This document shows positions 23,960-37,599 of a stretch of 64,000 bases of DNA, in pieces (position 1 is the first letter of the stretch; each line of letters opens with the position of its first letter). Source of the stretch: Zonotrichia leucophrys gambelii (taxonomy: Eukaryota; Chordata; Aves; Passeriformes; Passerellidae). The position numbers and the translations under genes were made by a program. Where the stretch lies: assembly GCF_028769735.1 (NCBI RefSeq), contig NC_088172.1, forward strand, positions 96,023,235 through 96,087,234. The letters are read 5' to 3'. Below the pieces are notes generated by a model. The model ran no database searches and was not told the DNA's origin. It saw only the letters and a program-made list of their open reading frames with translations.

Positions 23960-24690
23960 GGAGGCACTGCAAGGGTGGTTTCTGCAAGGAGGTTTCCCTG
24001 TGCCTGACAGAGCCAATGTCAGCCAACTCCAAGACAGACACTGGCCAGGGCTGAGCCCATCAGGGATGGTGACAGTGCACATTTAAGAAGGGGAAAGCAT
24101 TACTGTGCAAAAGCAATTGTAGCCAGAGATGAAAGAAGAGAAAATATGTGAGAGGAGCAGCTCTGAAGGCACCAAGGTTAAAAGCAGGTGCTGCAGGTGC
24201 CAGAGCTGAGATTCTCCTGTAGCCCATGGTGAAGAGCATGGTGGCAGGACTTGTAACCACACAGGGAACCCACACTGGAGCAGTCTGCTCCAGAAGGACT
24301 GCATCCCATGGAAAGGGACTCATGCTGGAGCAGTTCATGAGGAATTGGAGCCTGTGGGAAGGACTCACATTGGAGAAGTTTGCAGAGGACTTTCTCCCAT
24401 GAAATGAACCCCTATGGAGCAGTCCTGTCCCTGTGAAGGAAGGAGCAGCAAAAAACATCAATGAATTGACCACAACTCTTTTTACCCCATTTCTCTGCAT
24501 CCCTGGAGAGGAAGAGAGAGAAAACTCAGGAGTGAAATTAAGCCTGAGAATAAGGGAAGGGTGGAGGGAAGGTGTTTTTGAGATTTGGGGTTATTTCTCT
24601 GTCCTACTCTGGTTTGATTGGTAACAAATTTGTTTCCTTCAGTCACATCTGGTTTGTCCATGATGGTGACTGATCTCTCCCTGCAAAGTC
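23960..24690 (+). mobile_element. Decayed ERVL-type LTR fragment, sense
   Basis: A diverged copy of a widespread avian ERVL-type LTR. Diagnostic blocks in order are a GGTTTCTGCAAGGAGG block, ACTGGCCAGGGCTGAGCCCA near 24040, repeated 'GGAGCAGT...GGAAAGGACTCA' units at about 24270-24420, a GAAGGAAGGAGCAGCA block, a GGTGTTTTTGAGATTTGGGG block, and TGGTTTGATTGGTAACAAAT near 24610, where the family normally has AATAAA. The tail reaches GTGACTGATCTCTCCCTGC and then stops. No terminal CA or target duplication is visible, so both ends are approximate. The open frames at 24060-24500 (minus) and 24433-24624 lie in it and are not genes. Confidence 0.7.
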
Positions 24691-27600
24691 AGAAGAAAGG
24701 TTCAGTTTTCAAGGACACACTGGAGATGGAAGATTTGTTTTCAGACCTTTTGATTTAAACCTGCCTGACCCAATAGAACTGTTTATTCTTTCTAAAAGTA
24801 GTTATCTTGTTCTGGCTTATTAGTTTGTGTTTGTTATAATAAAACAAGGACAAGAGACTGAGAGCTACTTTGAGCACTCTGGCACATCAGCCATGCAGAG
24901 AAGTTGAGGCTGTTCTGCCTCAAGGCCCTGGCTGACTGCAGGTTCCACACAAATGCCTCTCTAAACAACCATTTTGTCTTTCAACACATAAAAATTGGAG
25001 GATCTAAATCAATAGCTGGAGCTCACAATGGATGCAGAGCAGCTGTGTTTTTTCACAACGAGTACAGCCACGAGGGCTCCAAAATGAGCAGCTGCAGGGG
25101 GAGAAGCAGCAGGGAAGGGGAAATCCTGCCAAGGCAAACCAGTAGGTCACAGGTCCTCAGCAGTGAGCATGGGAGGAGCAGGCACCATTTTAAACAACAG
25201 GATTTATTTTTTTCCCACCCCCAGATCTATTTTAAAAGTAGCAGAAGGAGTCATTGCCTTTAATGTTAAAATAATCCCCTTTAAGCCTGAAGTGCTTATG
25301 TCTCTGTGAGCACAGCATTCTGCTGGCATTGTAAGGGACCAGAGGGGAGCAAGAGGCAATGTGAAAGCAGCACCATTTTCAGGAGAGAGCTCATCAGACA
25401 GGTATCCATGTCTGCTTTCTGGCAGCTGTCCATTACAGGGCTCCTAAGAACTGTATTTTGTACAATTGGCTGGACTATAGAGAAAGTGCCACCTGATGTC
25501 TACTTACACTTGGTAGTGGTTTAGTAAAATCAAAAATTGTGCCAAACTATGGGTTTGGCCCTGGAGCTGCAAGGTGAAGCACGGTGCTGTCTGTAGAGCA
25601 GGGCCCCAGAGGATGCAAGTCATAAAAGGAGAGGGGGGAAATAAACTAACAAAAACCCTCAGGATTTTACTAGCCTTCTTCATGCCAGTGGGCAAAGAGG
25701 CACACCAGCACCATGTGCTGAGCTGCCCAGCTCTGCCAGGTGGTCTTCTGCACAAAACCAGCCAAAAAATCCCTGGTAGAGTCTGATGGAGTATATTGTA
25801 CTGTCCCCCTTGTTCAAGAAAGCCCAAGGCTGTACAATGCAAACTCCAGCTCACCCTTATCAAGGAAGGGCCAGAAGCAATCAGTTTCAATTAGGAATGG
25901 GAGAGTTGAAGATAGCTCTGGCCCAATGTATATATTCATTTAAGTACTATAGGAAGCATAAATCACAAGAAATCTGCTATCAGAAATAGCAGCAGGTGAG
26001 CTGCAACAACCTTTTGCTTCCTTTGGTCTAAAAGCTAATATTCCAAAATCTGGATACTCTTTTTCTCCCCCACAAATATTCCTTAGATCCAGATCTTTAA
26101 GCCAGTGTAGCAATTCCCTGCTCAACATTTCTACATTTTTATCAACCCATCATTGTCACTGCCAATAAAATACCAATTTAGAAAGGGGACTATTATGTGG
26201 TTCTGTGTAGGAACAGTATAATAATATATCTCAACAGCAATAATCATTGTTATCTGTACTTGACAAGTGCAAGGTCCAAATTTGAAAATGAACCAGTCTC
26301 TTAAAGAATAAGCAACAAAAATGTGTCTTCTCCAGGACTTAAATACCAGCTAGAAGCAAGGAAGAGCATCTGTTTATGCACAATGGTTGATGTCCAAGCA
26401 GGTGCTCTGCCTAATGTCCTCTTCCATTAAAACCTGGAATTTTAAACTCGCTGTTCTAGGCAGTGAAAATCCAAGGCCTAGTGAAATCAATGGGAGTTTT
26501 ATGGTTTATTTCAGTAGGGTTTGAAATATGCCCTTACACTGTACTGACAGTTTCTTGTGCATACTGTGCAATAAATACTGCATTTCACTTTTAAATATAT
26601 ATTCAGGAAAGAATATTCTAATACAAAAGGGTAACTTTTTGTTTACAGAAAGCAAAATTTAAAATATAACTTGCGTGTATCAGACTAATTACAAAGAATT
26701 AAACTTCTTCCCTTCAGGGAAAAGGAGCTCAGCTTGATGGACAGTTGCCTTCAGCAGCAAAAAAACCCATCTGGAAACATAGTTATGGATGTCTGAAATC
26801 CTTAGTGGCTTTATGGATGATGCAGGTACTTAAACCACCACCTGGGCTTTCCAGGTTGCAGATGTGTGTATAACCAAGAGTGTGCTGGATGTGGGCACCA
26901 GCACATCTCCTTTTCTGCCATTCTGCACCGATGTCAACTTGTTACATCCAACCTGACACCACAAGCTCTTCTGAGGTGGGCTTGGGGGGCAGGAATACTG
27001 AAGGCAGGTTTGTTTATAAACATGCTCATCAGACATATGTTCCTTGATCACACAGGCTGTGAGGAGATTATATAGAGAGTGCTTCTGACAAAAGCACATG
27101 TCTCAGGGCTGCTCCTCAGTGAGAGCTGTGGCAGCTGAGGCCATGAGACACTGATAAAGTCTGAGCACCCTTGGGAACACTCTCCCATTCCAGCCTGGAA
27201 ACCTATCAGAGGATCTCTAAGGATCACCAGCTGGTGATTGCTGCCCCAGGGTGGCTGAGCCACCCATGTCTCCTCAGTGGTACCATCAAAAATCAGGTCC
27301 CATTTTCATCTTCCATGTTCATAGCAAATGAAAAGAAATCAGAAACCAAATGCAACCATGTTCTTAATAACAAAGCAAAATTTGAACATCTGAAAAACTG
27401 ATATCCTTTTGCCATTTTAGCTGTGATTAGTGACTAAGGAGTTTTATCAGTCCAATCTACTTTGACCAACATTACACAGGAAAGTTCTTTTTTTGGAAAA
27501 GAGAATGTCATCCATAAAACTCTTTACTTCACAGACTTCCACTCTTTGTTCACTCATGTCTTTCTTATCTTCTTCCCCTTGTATCATGGCTGTTTGTACT

Positions 27601-30600
27601 AAGCTGAACTGTAACCACCTTTTTTTTTAATCAGAAATTACACTGCCTTTTAACCAGGCTTCCAAATAAAGTATTTCTAGAATACTTTGTTCCATTACAT
27701 GCCTATTTCTTACACAGGTATTAAGACATCTTAAACACTCACTTTCATATTTTCAACAATGAAAAGGACTAGGAGTTGTTGGGAAAGGATGTTTTCACAA
27801 TTGATCAGGTGCTACTTTCGCAGAACCTGCCTCTGCAATGGGAGTTAATGATGCAGAAACTTTTCTGTGTTAATTATTCTGTAACAACCTCCTTTGCAAT
27901 CAGGTAAAACCAAAATTCAAGGCTATGTAGCCTTCTCCTGGATATTTGTATTTAATAAAATGCCCAACAAGGCAGGTTTAAGAAATGTCCCCAAACTCTG
28001 CAGTGCCTCTGTTGTTGCTGTTAGTAGGCATCAATTTGTACAGAGTACCAATTCTTTCAACCCTTTGCTGAAAAGAGTAATTTTTATCACAAGCATTATT
28101 GGCTGACACTATGAAAATAATCAAAAGTCCTAAAATTAATAGACATTACAGAAGAACATTATCTGGATCATAAGCCCACTACATATGCAATGCCACTGCT
28201 CCAAGATATTTCCTTGGATGAAATGTCTCACAACCAGTCATTCAACAATCAGCAAAATTCACAATCAGTACAAATTCCAGATGTTTTTTCAGCACTGCCA
28301 GTCATGGGTAATGACCTAATTATTCTTACCAGACAGTTACAGAATCACAACCATCTTCCCTCTTGGATCAGGATGTAGGTGTGCAGGCTTAACCTCTGCA
28401 AGCAGAAGCTGAAAGAAGAAAGGTTTCTCTAAAGCTGATGATGAAAACACCTATTTAAAACTCAGAACTTTACACATGGCCAACAGCCTTCAGACCCGCT
28501 CTCAGATTTCCCTCTGTTGTGACGAACGGAGTCTTGCAGCCCTGCAGGTCAACAGCCAAATGCTTAGGAAGAAGCCAACAGAAATATTTAAATCTCACCT
28601 TCATTTGTAAGAATTGCTTGCAGGTGGATGCAGACCTCAGAAAAAGAAATCAATAGCACAAAGCCAAACCAGATTTTCACTGCCTAGAGCAGCGAGTTTA
28701 AAATTCATTCAGGCGGCCAAATCCAACTCATATTCCAGCACTGATGTCAAAATAGTCCTTTACTAATTCCTTAAGGGACCAGTATTCAATCCCACCCTAG
28801 GGCTCAAATACTCTTTCAAAATAAAATAATCCCAGAACAGGATAACATTACTGCTTTACACACATAAGGTCCTTCCAGGAAGTACAGTGAGTTTCAGCCA
28901 ACCTCAGTTCCTCTAAGTATCAACAGATGAGAATTTGAAAACTGACAATGAGGACACTGAGGAAATGAGAGGGGTTTATGAATCACATGTCTATGCTGAA
29001 TGTTGGAATTTCTGCTACAAATTGTTAACTTCCTCTACCTTTCCAATGTGCCATGAATCCCCAGTGATAAGAAACCTCTGCACCGCCTGATCATTGTGAA
29101 AAGGTTCCTGTCTTTGACACCCCACAATCGATTTAAGTGCAAACATGAACTGCCACCTTAAAGTAAATCAAGATGTACAACAACAAAAAGGTGGAAACAT
29201 TTCCCATTGATGGGAATCAGAAACCTACAGTTTCTCTTTCTTAACATGTGCATCTTGTGTAGTATGGTTTAAAATCAACTACACAAGCACTTTGAATATA
29301 CAATGGGCCATTAAAAGATAGGGAAAATTCAAGAGACATCTACCCCTTCTGTCAGCACCCACATAACAGTCATATCTTCAAATTTAGATTGCTCAGCACT
29401 GTTTATTCAGCAGACACAGGCCTTTTGGCTGCAGCCCCTGGGTAGCAGCTGCTCTATATCTCCATGAATGATAGGCAAGTCTATCTTGGTGCATCTGAAA
29501 GCCAGCTGATGGTTTTTGTCAGCAGTTTTATCAAACTCACAAAAGTGAGAGAGTCTACTGAGAGCCTAGGGTTTTCTACAGCCAAAAAGAAAACTAATTT
29601 CAGCCAGTAGCCCATTAACCATATCTTTCAAGGACTCAGAAAATATCTAACAATGATTCCTAATTGAAGCTGCCAACAGAGTGAAATAACTATTCAGCTG
29701 GGCCTTCTTGGTCTTCTGTTTATTAGCTCCTGAAACATTTTTTCCTATTTATTCTTACTTATCACTGTCCCACAGGGTCATAAGAAGTTTCTCTTATGAA
29801 AAACTTCTTTCTCTTCTCCCCTTCATAAGAAGGGGAAAAAGCATGTAACCTTGGTGAAATGCATTTCCTTTTGCATAAAAACACCTCCTTTCCAAGTTAT
29901 CTGAAGTGAAAATCCTTCTGTGAAGAGGTTTCAGGGAAGAACCAAACTCAAAACTAGCAGCTGTAGAAAGAACAGCTGGAAATGAACAACAATAATATAA
30001 TATAAATCACACTGAGTAAACTGAATAAAAATTTAGGAGGAAAACGCTTCTAGCATTTGATTCTGCATTATTCACCACTGTGGATTAAAAAAAAATTAAG
30101 AAAAAAAGTAGGATTTATCATTTCCCTGCTCTTATTTCAACTACTCTCCTCATCCTGAGTGAGCTATAAAAAGACACACATGGAGGGAGAAGCCCTCATG
30201 CTGCCATGCTGTTTTTCCAGTATGATTTGATTAGATTCACAGTGCATGACCAAAAAGAGCTCATTGTAAACAGCTGATTGGGTTTTAAAGCAGTGGATAA
30301 TCAGCTGGGTAAATTACCACTCATTGTCTTTAGGACATTCTCTGCATTCCCCAAATTCGAGCCCTTGTTCCTGCTCAGCTGCTTACAGAGGCTCTCTCTG
30401 GTGTTGCATGGGGCAGAGCTGTGGACCTTGAAGGAAATAAATGAATATTGACTTGCAGTGATAGAGATGACACATCTTGGGAGGATCCCTAACGTTAGCA
30501 GCAGACAGAAATTGAGAAGTAATGACACCAGAAGTGTGCTGAGAATAAAAAGCAGTTGCCGGCTGCCACGAGAGGACTGGAAGTGCTGCTGAGTGGGAGG

Positions 30601-30683
30601 TAAAAGTAATCCTTTCATAAAATAGGGAGGAAAAGTTCTTTCTCTGTAAAACCTCTCCAGCTAAGCACAGTAAAAACATAGAA
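24691..30683. other. Unique non-coding sequence
   Basis: About 6 kb with no recognised exon, RNA gene or transposon. Short open frames occur at 24904-25263, 25504-25890 (minus) and 26830-27099 (minus); none has a recognisable domain or convincing splice sites. A short imperfect inverted repeat around AAGAAGTTTCTCTTATG lies near 29785-29835. Confidence 0.45.
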
Positions 30684-31770
30684 ATCATGGAATCATTTAG
30701 GTTGGAACAGATCTTTAATTTGACTAACAATTAACATGACACTGACAAGCAGCCACTATAACCTGTCCCCTTAGCACACATGTGTGGATCTTTGAAAGAT
30801 CTGGCACTTCTACTCCACGGGATAAGGATAAGGTCTCCTTTTTTTCAGTGCAGAACCCAACACTTCGCCTTGTTGAACCTCATCCAACAGGCCTCAACCC
30901 ATCCAGCCTGTCCAGATCCCTCTGCAGAGCCTTCCTGTCCTGCAGATCATCACCCTGGCCCTACTCAGTGTCATCTCCAAACTGACTGAGGGTGCCCTTC
31001 ATCCCCTTGTTCAGGTTGTTGAAGATATTAAACATGTAAAACATAAAAAACAGACTGACACCAATACTGAGCCCACTGAAACCACTTGTGATTGGCCACC
31101 AGCTGGATTTAACTCCATCCTTCAACATTCCCAGCCATCCGTTTGCTGCCCATTCAACAGTACACCCAGCTCAAGCCACATAAAGCCAGTTTCTCCAGGA
31201 GAATGCTGTGGGAAACAGTGGGAATGGCTTCATTACACTCTACTAGATCTAGACAACATCCACATCCTTTCCCTCATCCACTGAGAGGGTCACCTTGGCA
31301 TGGGAGACTGAGTTGGTCAAGCAGGACCTGCCTGTTATGAACTCATGGAAGCTGATGAGTTCATTAGGGCTGATGCCTGGGTTGTCCTTCATTTGCTGTG
31401 TGGTGTCACCCAGAATTATCTGACCCATGGCCTCCCCTGATAGCAGATTCAGACTGAGAGGCCTGTAGTTCCCCAGCTCCTCCTTCCAGCCCTTCTTGTA
31501 TAAGAGAGTGTCACATTAGCTGACTTTCAGCCCCCTGGTTAGCCAGGCCTGCTGGTAAATGATTGAAAGTGGCTTGGTGAGCTCTTCTGCCAGATCCCTC
31601 AGTACCCCTGTGTGGATCCCATCCAGCCCCATAGACCTCTATGTGTCCAAATTTCCATTTCCTGACTATTTCCTTTTGGATTAGGAGGGTTTCATTCTGC
31701 TCCTCAACCCTGTCTTTCAGCTCAGGGGGCTGGGTACCTGGAAAACAACTGGTCTTACTGCTAAAAACTA
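30684..31770 (-). mobile_element. CR1 LINE fragment, antisense, reverse-transcriptase region with internal deletion
   Basis: The left edge (GGAATCATTTAGGTTGGAAC) is the reverse complement of a CR1 3' end. From about 30840 the minus strand gives decayed reverse-transcriptase coding sequence: an NKAKC-VLH region, a KALQRDLDRLDG-type stretch near 30920, the DDT region near 30975, a region matching VVYLDFSKAFD near 31260, the GNYRPVSL block near 31465, and the GPDGIHP block near 31625. Between the 3' tail and the NKAKC block about 0.8-1 kb of the usual 3' half is missing, so this copy has an internal deletion. Stops and frameshifts are frequent; it is inactive. Confidence 0.85.
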
Positions 31771-34392
31771 GGTAAATCCATCATTCATACAATATTAAAA
31801 ACAAAAGCTTCAAACATGATTTACTGAAGTTTGAGATTAGAAGTCTGAAGCTACAAAGATACTCAAAAAAATTATTGCAGAGGTGGTGTTTTAACCATCT
31901 AAAATATCATAAAACATTATATGAAAATATGGATCTGTCAAGAATAATCTGTATCAATCCATTTTTGCATCTGGCAGGGCTACAGGAAATAGTTGCACCA
32001 TTTCCTAAATATACTGCATTTTTAAAGACAGCAGAAATCACATTACATAATCAAACCAGGTAAAATAAACAGAGATTTTTCAACCCTTTCTCCCTTAGAG
32101 ATCAACATCTACTTTGCAGAAGAGGTGTGAGCACTCTGTAAACTTTACTACAGTCTACTACAGATAGACAACATCTATATAGAAACATATACAAAATAAA
32201 TTATTTAAAATTCTGTTGCAAAGTCTTTAGAGAGAATGGATGCTGTCTCTGCTCAGGATCCCACAGAACAAAACTGCATGACAAGAGCTGTCAGTGCAAG
32301 GCTGAGTATCAAAAATTTTATGTCAAATCAAGGGGTTATTTCAACCTAGAAGTGTGTTTGAGACTTGTGCCTGTTCAAAACTTCCATTACTTACCTGGAT
32401 ATCAAAACAAGGATATCTGTACAGGTCACCAAGATCTTTGAAAGCACTTGCACCACTGGTTCAGAATTCTAAGTGATTTTGACAGAGAAATAGCTTAAAA
32501 ACAATACTTAAAAAGATGTCATGACTTACAAGCTGCAAGCTGAATACAGGCCCACAGTGTGATACTGCAGCTAAAGAAAGATTAAAAAAAAAAAAAAGAA
32601 ATCATCCTGAAACAATGCCAAGGGAAACATCACTATAGTTTCCAATTCTATTTTTCCCATTCCATTTTTTACCACTTAAAATCTGTTCTTCAACCATTTA
32701 TTTTCTAACATCTTTCACAGACCAAAAATATATTCTTTCTTCCTTAGAACTTGGCATAGAATTTGGGTAAAAATTAGTGATTTTCATTAGTTTATTCCAG
32801 GCTGAATTCTGCACGAATTTGTTGATTCATTTTGTTTGTATCAGTGTTTTTGAACCCCATTATCAGTACCATGTTTTAATTGTCATTTATTCCCCTGCAG
32901 CTTTAGAAGTCAGATCTTTAGGGGCAGTCCAGAGCAACAATTTTATGCTCTAACATCTTATCATTACATCACTGCACCTCATCCTGAGCACACTGGCATC
33001 AGAAACTGCAGGTAAAAATTATTGGTGGCAACTAAATCACCATTTCAATGAAAAGAAGCTTATTCCATGCTTATTTCTCAGGTGCTTTTTGCTATCTCCA
33101 TGGCTGGTTTATCCACAGGTTCAGAATTACATTCCCAATCCATCTGATGTTATTATAAAAAGGACCATGAAAGAGACAAAACATTTAATTATTTTATGAT
33201 CCTTGAAATAGGATACACGTATATCTTCTGTCAGAAAGCAATAAAAGGAAAGACTGATTCCTCAATAACATTTATTTTGAATTTTATGGTCTGTGTATAA
33301 AAGCATCGACTGGTGTTCACAAACAGAGCTTTTTCTCCAGGGTTTTATTATGATAAAAGAAATTACCTTCTGCTTCTTGGGTCTATCCCTCAGTGCACAG
33401 AAGTAGCTGCTGGAACCAGGAGAAATGAGAGATGCAACTTGAATGACTGAGGCCTCTCCATCTCTCTTCACTCCCTCCCCTCCTTTGCTCAACATTCCTC
33501 TCCTTCCCCTGGCTTCCTTTTCATGCAGTGGTGTTTGATGGAGCAGCAGATGAGAAACACTTTCCATCTGTACCTTTTTATACTTGTCCAGGTTGTCACC
33601 ATTAAAAAGTGCAGCTTCAGTGCTGCTGTTAAACCTTGGATAAAGCTCCGGTGTAGTTCATGCTGAAAATCTGTCACTGTCACGTACAGTACCTATAAGT
33701 CAACTCTCAATATCATAGAAGAAGCAGAACTGTCATCTCTTTCACAATCATCTTAAGGATTTCCTGCATGTTCCTAGAAGAGAGAAACACCATGGCTACA
33801 ATCTGGTTTCTGCATTTCCCTGTAAAATACAATCAAATACACGTCTACAACCAAAGAACTACCCTTTAACTGAATTGTGGTCTATACCCATGAACTTATA
33901 TTCACTTGACCACCTGCCATATCCTTATTTATCCTTTCATTTATCCTGATCAGATGTTTACAGTACTCCAAAGACCTTTAAAAGGGTGGGTTTTTTTTCT
34001 CTTTCTGGATCACATTTTATAAATACTATCTTTCTTAGGAATTTTTATGAAACAACATACGTGGATGATGTGCACAGGACATCTCTACATATTTGCCACT
34101 TCTTTGATGCTGCCAGTGTGATAATTGAACTTGAGCAAATAAGAGGCCATAACCAAATGGTCAGCAAGACATCCCCCATGATCAGATGTTTGACAGTCTG
34201 AGCACCACATGCTGTCCAAAATGGAATCTGTGTTAAACTGAAAGCTACAAAAGTGCAACTGCTTTCTGCCATGACTGCCAAAAGATAAAAGATTGCTGCA
34301 TTCACAACGAGTGTGCCCAAAGAGTCCATGGAAACTGTGCTAAACTGAAGAGAAATAACATTGTGAAAATTGCAAACTAAGATGGTGCTGAC
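31771..34392. other. Unique non-coding sequence
   Basis: No exon or transposon is recognised. An A-run lies near 32583-32600. Minus frames at 33262-33567 and 34045-34329 have no domain and no coding signature. Confidence 0.45.
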
Positions 34393-34450
34393 ATAGAATC
34401 ACTGAGGTTGGAAAAGGCCCTTGAGATCATCAAGTCCAATCATTGCCCAA
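34393..34450 (-). mobile_element. CR1 3' tail fragment, antisense
   Basis: ATAGAATCACTGAGGTTGG followed by a GGCCCTTGAGATCATCAAG block and TCCAATCATTGCCCAA is the reverse complement of the bird CR1 3' end. The match fades after about 34450, although weakly CR1-like words continue to about 34520. Confidence 0.8.
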
Positions 34451-35572
34451 ATGATGTCAATGATGGTAGGAAGAATATATTTCCACAGCTCCCAACTAAT
34501 TCTGAGCCAAGCTGAGCTGGACTTGCCCTAGGCCATGCACAAATTACGGGAGAAAAAGTTCTTCATTGATCTCTACCATGGTGAAATGCTCCTACACATC
34601 ATTCAATTGATAACAAAAAACTATCAAAATCCATCTGAAACCTCTGCAATTCATAGGGATTCTGGTAACATTGAAGAGAATTATGTTATCAACTGTCCAT
34701 TGCCTATCAATAATGTCAGTGGTAAAATCATGGCATTGAAAATCAAAGAGTTTCAGGTTGACATCATACACCTAATTAAATAGATTAATGGAAAATTGTA
34801 TTCTAAACCAAACAACAGCTAAAATTTGCCAAATTACTATAAGAACAGATATGGTGCACACATTATATATAGTTACCTTCATGCACTTATTTTTTTCAGG
34901 CACTCAGAGCAGTAAAACTAGCAAACACTGCTAGTTGACAGATAAGGATGATAATCGTCCTCTTCTATCAAGTCAAGATATATTAATTTTCCTGAAATTG
35001 ATTCCTGACCTAAATTTGCCCATACTTTTGACACCACTACCTTCAACTGACTACAGACAACTATTATACTAAAGAACAAACCACAACATGTAAAAATTTC
35101 CTCATCTCAAATGCTTTGCACAGTCTTAGGGGTATCCAAGAAAGAAAAAATACTTGAAACTATTCCCAATACTTTAGGATATAACTCTTGGCTAATCAAA
35201 TTTAAATGTAAAAATGAAAAACTGAGAAAATGTAAAACAAAAATGAGAAAATGTAAAACATTTAGATGTTGTTGTTCTAATAGTCATTAGAACAACAGTT
35301 ATTGTTCATTAGAACAACAAGTTATATTCTGTGGCAATAATAAGTGGAACTAGGAAAAAAGGGATATGTCACATTTTTAGCAACAGAATAAATAAATAAA
35401 TACAGGTTGGTCTGCTGAAATACAATTTCAAAATACACACACACATATTCATTTCGTCTCAGCAGATACCTTCTCTTCTAAAATAAACTTGAAAGTACCC
35501 ACGATAAAATTAAATTTTGGGATTATGTAAAGGTGGTTTTTCCTTACAAACCTTGTTTCAAACCTACAAGGA
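34451..35572. other. Unique non-coding sequence with local repeats
   Basis: No exon is recognised. A cluster of small direct and inverted repeats occurs at 35218-35325 and is entered separately. A short AATA run is at about 35388-35401 and a CA run near 35435. Confidence 0.5.
35218..35325 (+). repeat. Local direct repeats and a 12-bp-arm hairpin
   Basis: GAGAAAATGTAAAACA is present twice, near 35224 and 35245. A CATTAGAACAACA unit occurs twice, near 35285 and 35307. A perfect inverted repeat follows: TGTTGTTCTAAT at 35270-35281 and ATTAGAACAACA at 35286-35297, with a 4-base loop. The cluster looks like a product of template switching or slippage. Confidence 0.85.
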
Positions 35573-35965
35573 ATGAATAAGCTGAATTGGAAGGGACCCA
35601 CAAGGACCATTGAGTCCAACTCCTGGCCCTGCACAGGACCATCCTCAATAGTCACGCCAAGTGCCTGAGATTGTTGTCCAAATGCTTCTGGGACTCTGTC
35701 AGGCTTGGTGCTGTGACCACTGCTCTGGGGAGCTGTTCAGTGTCCAATCATTCTTTGGGTGAAGAACCTTTTCCTCATCTCCAATCTAAATCTCCCCTGA
35801 CACATCTCCAGGCCATTCCCTCAAATCATGTCACAGGTCACCAGAGAGAAGAGATCAACGCCCCTCTGCTCTCCCTCATGAGGATGATGTTGTGATTGCA
35901 ATGGGGTCTCCCCTCAGTCTCCTCTTCTCCAGGCTGAACAGACCAAGTGTCCTCACATTTTGAGG
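35573..35965 (-). mobile_element. CR1 LINE 3' part, antisense
   Basis: Starts with GCTGAATTGGAAGGGACCC, the reverse complement of a CR1 3' end, and continues through the 3' untranslated region and the C-terminal end of the polymerase reading frame. Blocks on the plus strand include GTGAAGAACCTTTTCCTCAT near 35759, GACACATCTCCAGGCCATTC, and GGTCTCCCCTCAGTCTCC followed by TTCTCCAGGCTGAACAGACC near 35920. It matches the same segments as the sense CR1 at 17320-19188. It is 5'-truncated at about 35965. Confidence 0.88.
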
Positions 35966-36843
35966 GGTTCCTATTGTTTAGCAGGAATTTAGTCACCATA
36001 TTGCACCAGAATGAATTGAGAATCCGTTGCTGTTCTGGAAATTAATTTTCAGTCAAATTACCACTCAGGAAAAAAAAAAGTATCAGTATCACTTGGTGGC
36101 AAAACACTTGCAAACAGGCTTGTTTTATTCAAAAAAATAAGATTAGAAACGGTATAATGTCAAAGAAAATGACTTTTTGGAGAAAGAAAAAATTCTCTTT
36201 TCTTTTTGTGCAGCTCTATTTAAACATGTTTAGTATACAAAGAAATAATTCCTTTTCTGTGGCACTTCAATAGCCAGTTTAATTTCACTTTTTCTACTAT
36301 GAACATTGCTGCTGTTTAATTTATTAAGAAGATAATTTCTAGAGAGCACACACACTCTGGGAACAAAAAGAAAGAGAATCTAGCCATTTACTCAAAGAAA
36401 CACTCACATATTTATCCTTCCTGCATTAAACAAATCAGTCCTAACTCCCAGAGGAATCCATTTTGTAGTCTCCACTTCCATTTTACATTAACACTCTTTT
36501 CTTAAGGAGTATATTCAAAGATACTCCTGCTTGGGTACTCTGCCCCACAGCAGTGCCAAACCAACCTTCTTCCCCATGGAGCTAAGGCTGGGATGAGCAT
36601 CCTTTGACAGAAATTCCATAATTGGGCCCTCTATGACAAGAGTGGGTCTTCCCAATTAGTGGATAGTCTGAGAACTACAACAGAAAGAAATTGCTGCCTC
36701 TCTCTGGAATGAAGACCAAAGATTTCCTTGCTGATGATGTCCTTGCACAAGCCCCAAAAGTCTGGTATTCAGAGCAAAAAAAAGGCATAAAAACTCATGC
36801 ACCAGTGAAATGAAATAATAATCATCACCAAATAATGAATTTT
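35966..36843. other. Unique non-coding sequence
   Basis: Nothing recognisable beyond AT-rich texture and short A- and T-runs. Confidence 0.5.
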
Positions 36844-36990
36844 CACTGATTTTCTCAGAATGGTTTTCTTCTCACACTTATTTTTCCCCTACTCCAATTG
36901 CACTTCAAAAAATTATACTGAATATTGTTTCTTGACTTTCCTGATCTGCAGCCTTGAGTAAATTACTGTAAAGCCCTGTTTAATCTTTTT
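36844..36990 (+). repeat. Direct duplication, copy 1 (partner at 38684)
   Basis: Matches 38684-38866 in the same orientation, with the shared blocks CACTGATTTTCTCA, ATGGTTTTCTTCTCACACTT, CACTTCAAAAAA and GCCTTGAG-AAATTA. Relative to the partner this copy lacks about 40 bases after CTACTCCA. The unit does not resemble a known transposon. Confidence 0.85.
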
Positions 36991-37599
36991 GTAATGCTGC
37001 TGCTCACCTTTTTACTCCTGCATCTTTACAGTATCTGCTTTAATTCCTCAGTGAGCCAAAAGGTCAAAAAATATAAGTTGCTTTCCCTCCTGCTCTTATT
37101 ATCAGCATATTCCAGATTACAGAGAGCAGCTGTTAATACTGGTGAAATCAAAGAAGCATAAGTGAAGCTGTATGAAAAGCCTTCTGAATTTATTTATCCA
37201 TTTAAAAATATAGGGTTTTTAATAAGAGTGTACTGCTTAAATAGTAAATATTCAATTAGCTCAGCATAACCAAGAGTGACTGCATGAGGATAGTATAAAC
37301 ACCTAGTACCTTACTCCAAAATAATCTTCTGGGTCCAGCAGTGATACTTAAATATTCTGTCCCTAAAGTGATTTCAGTTTTTAATTATTGCCCCTTGCAC
37401 TGTCCAGTAGGATGCATGTTTGTTTGCTTTTGGGGTTTTGGTTTTTATTTAGCTCTTTATCACTTTAAAATCCTGTAGCAAGGAGTTCCACAATCCACAC
37501 ACACATTGTATGGAGAACTAGCCATCATTAAATGACTCCTATTGTTTCATATACAGGGATAACCAAATAATCATTTGTTGTTTAGCCCCTTTGATCCCC
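36991..37599. other. Unique non-coding sequence
   Basis: Lies inside the interval bracketed by the direct duplication. No exon or transposon is recognised. Confidence 0.5.
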
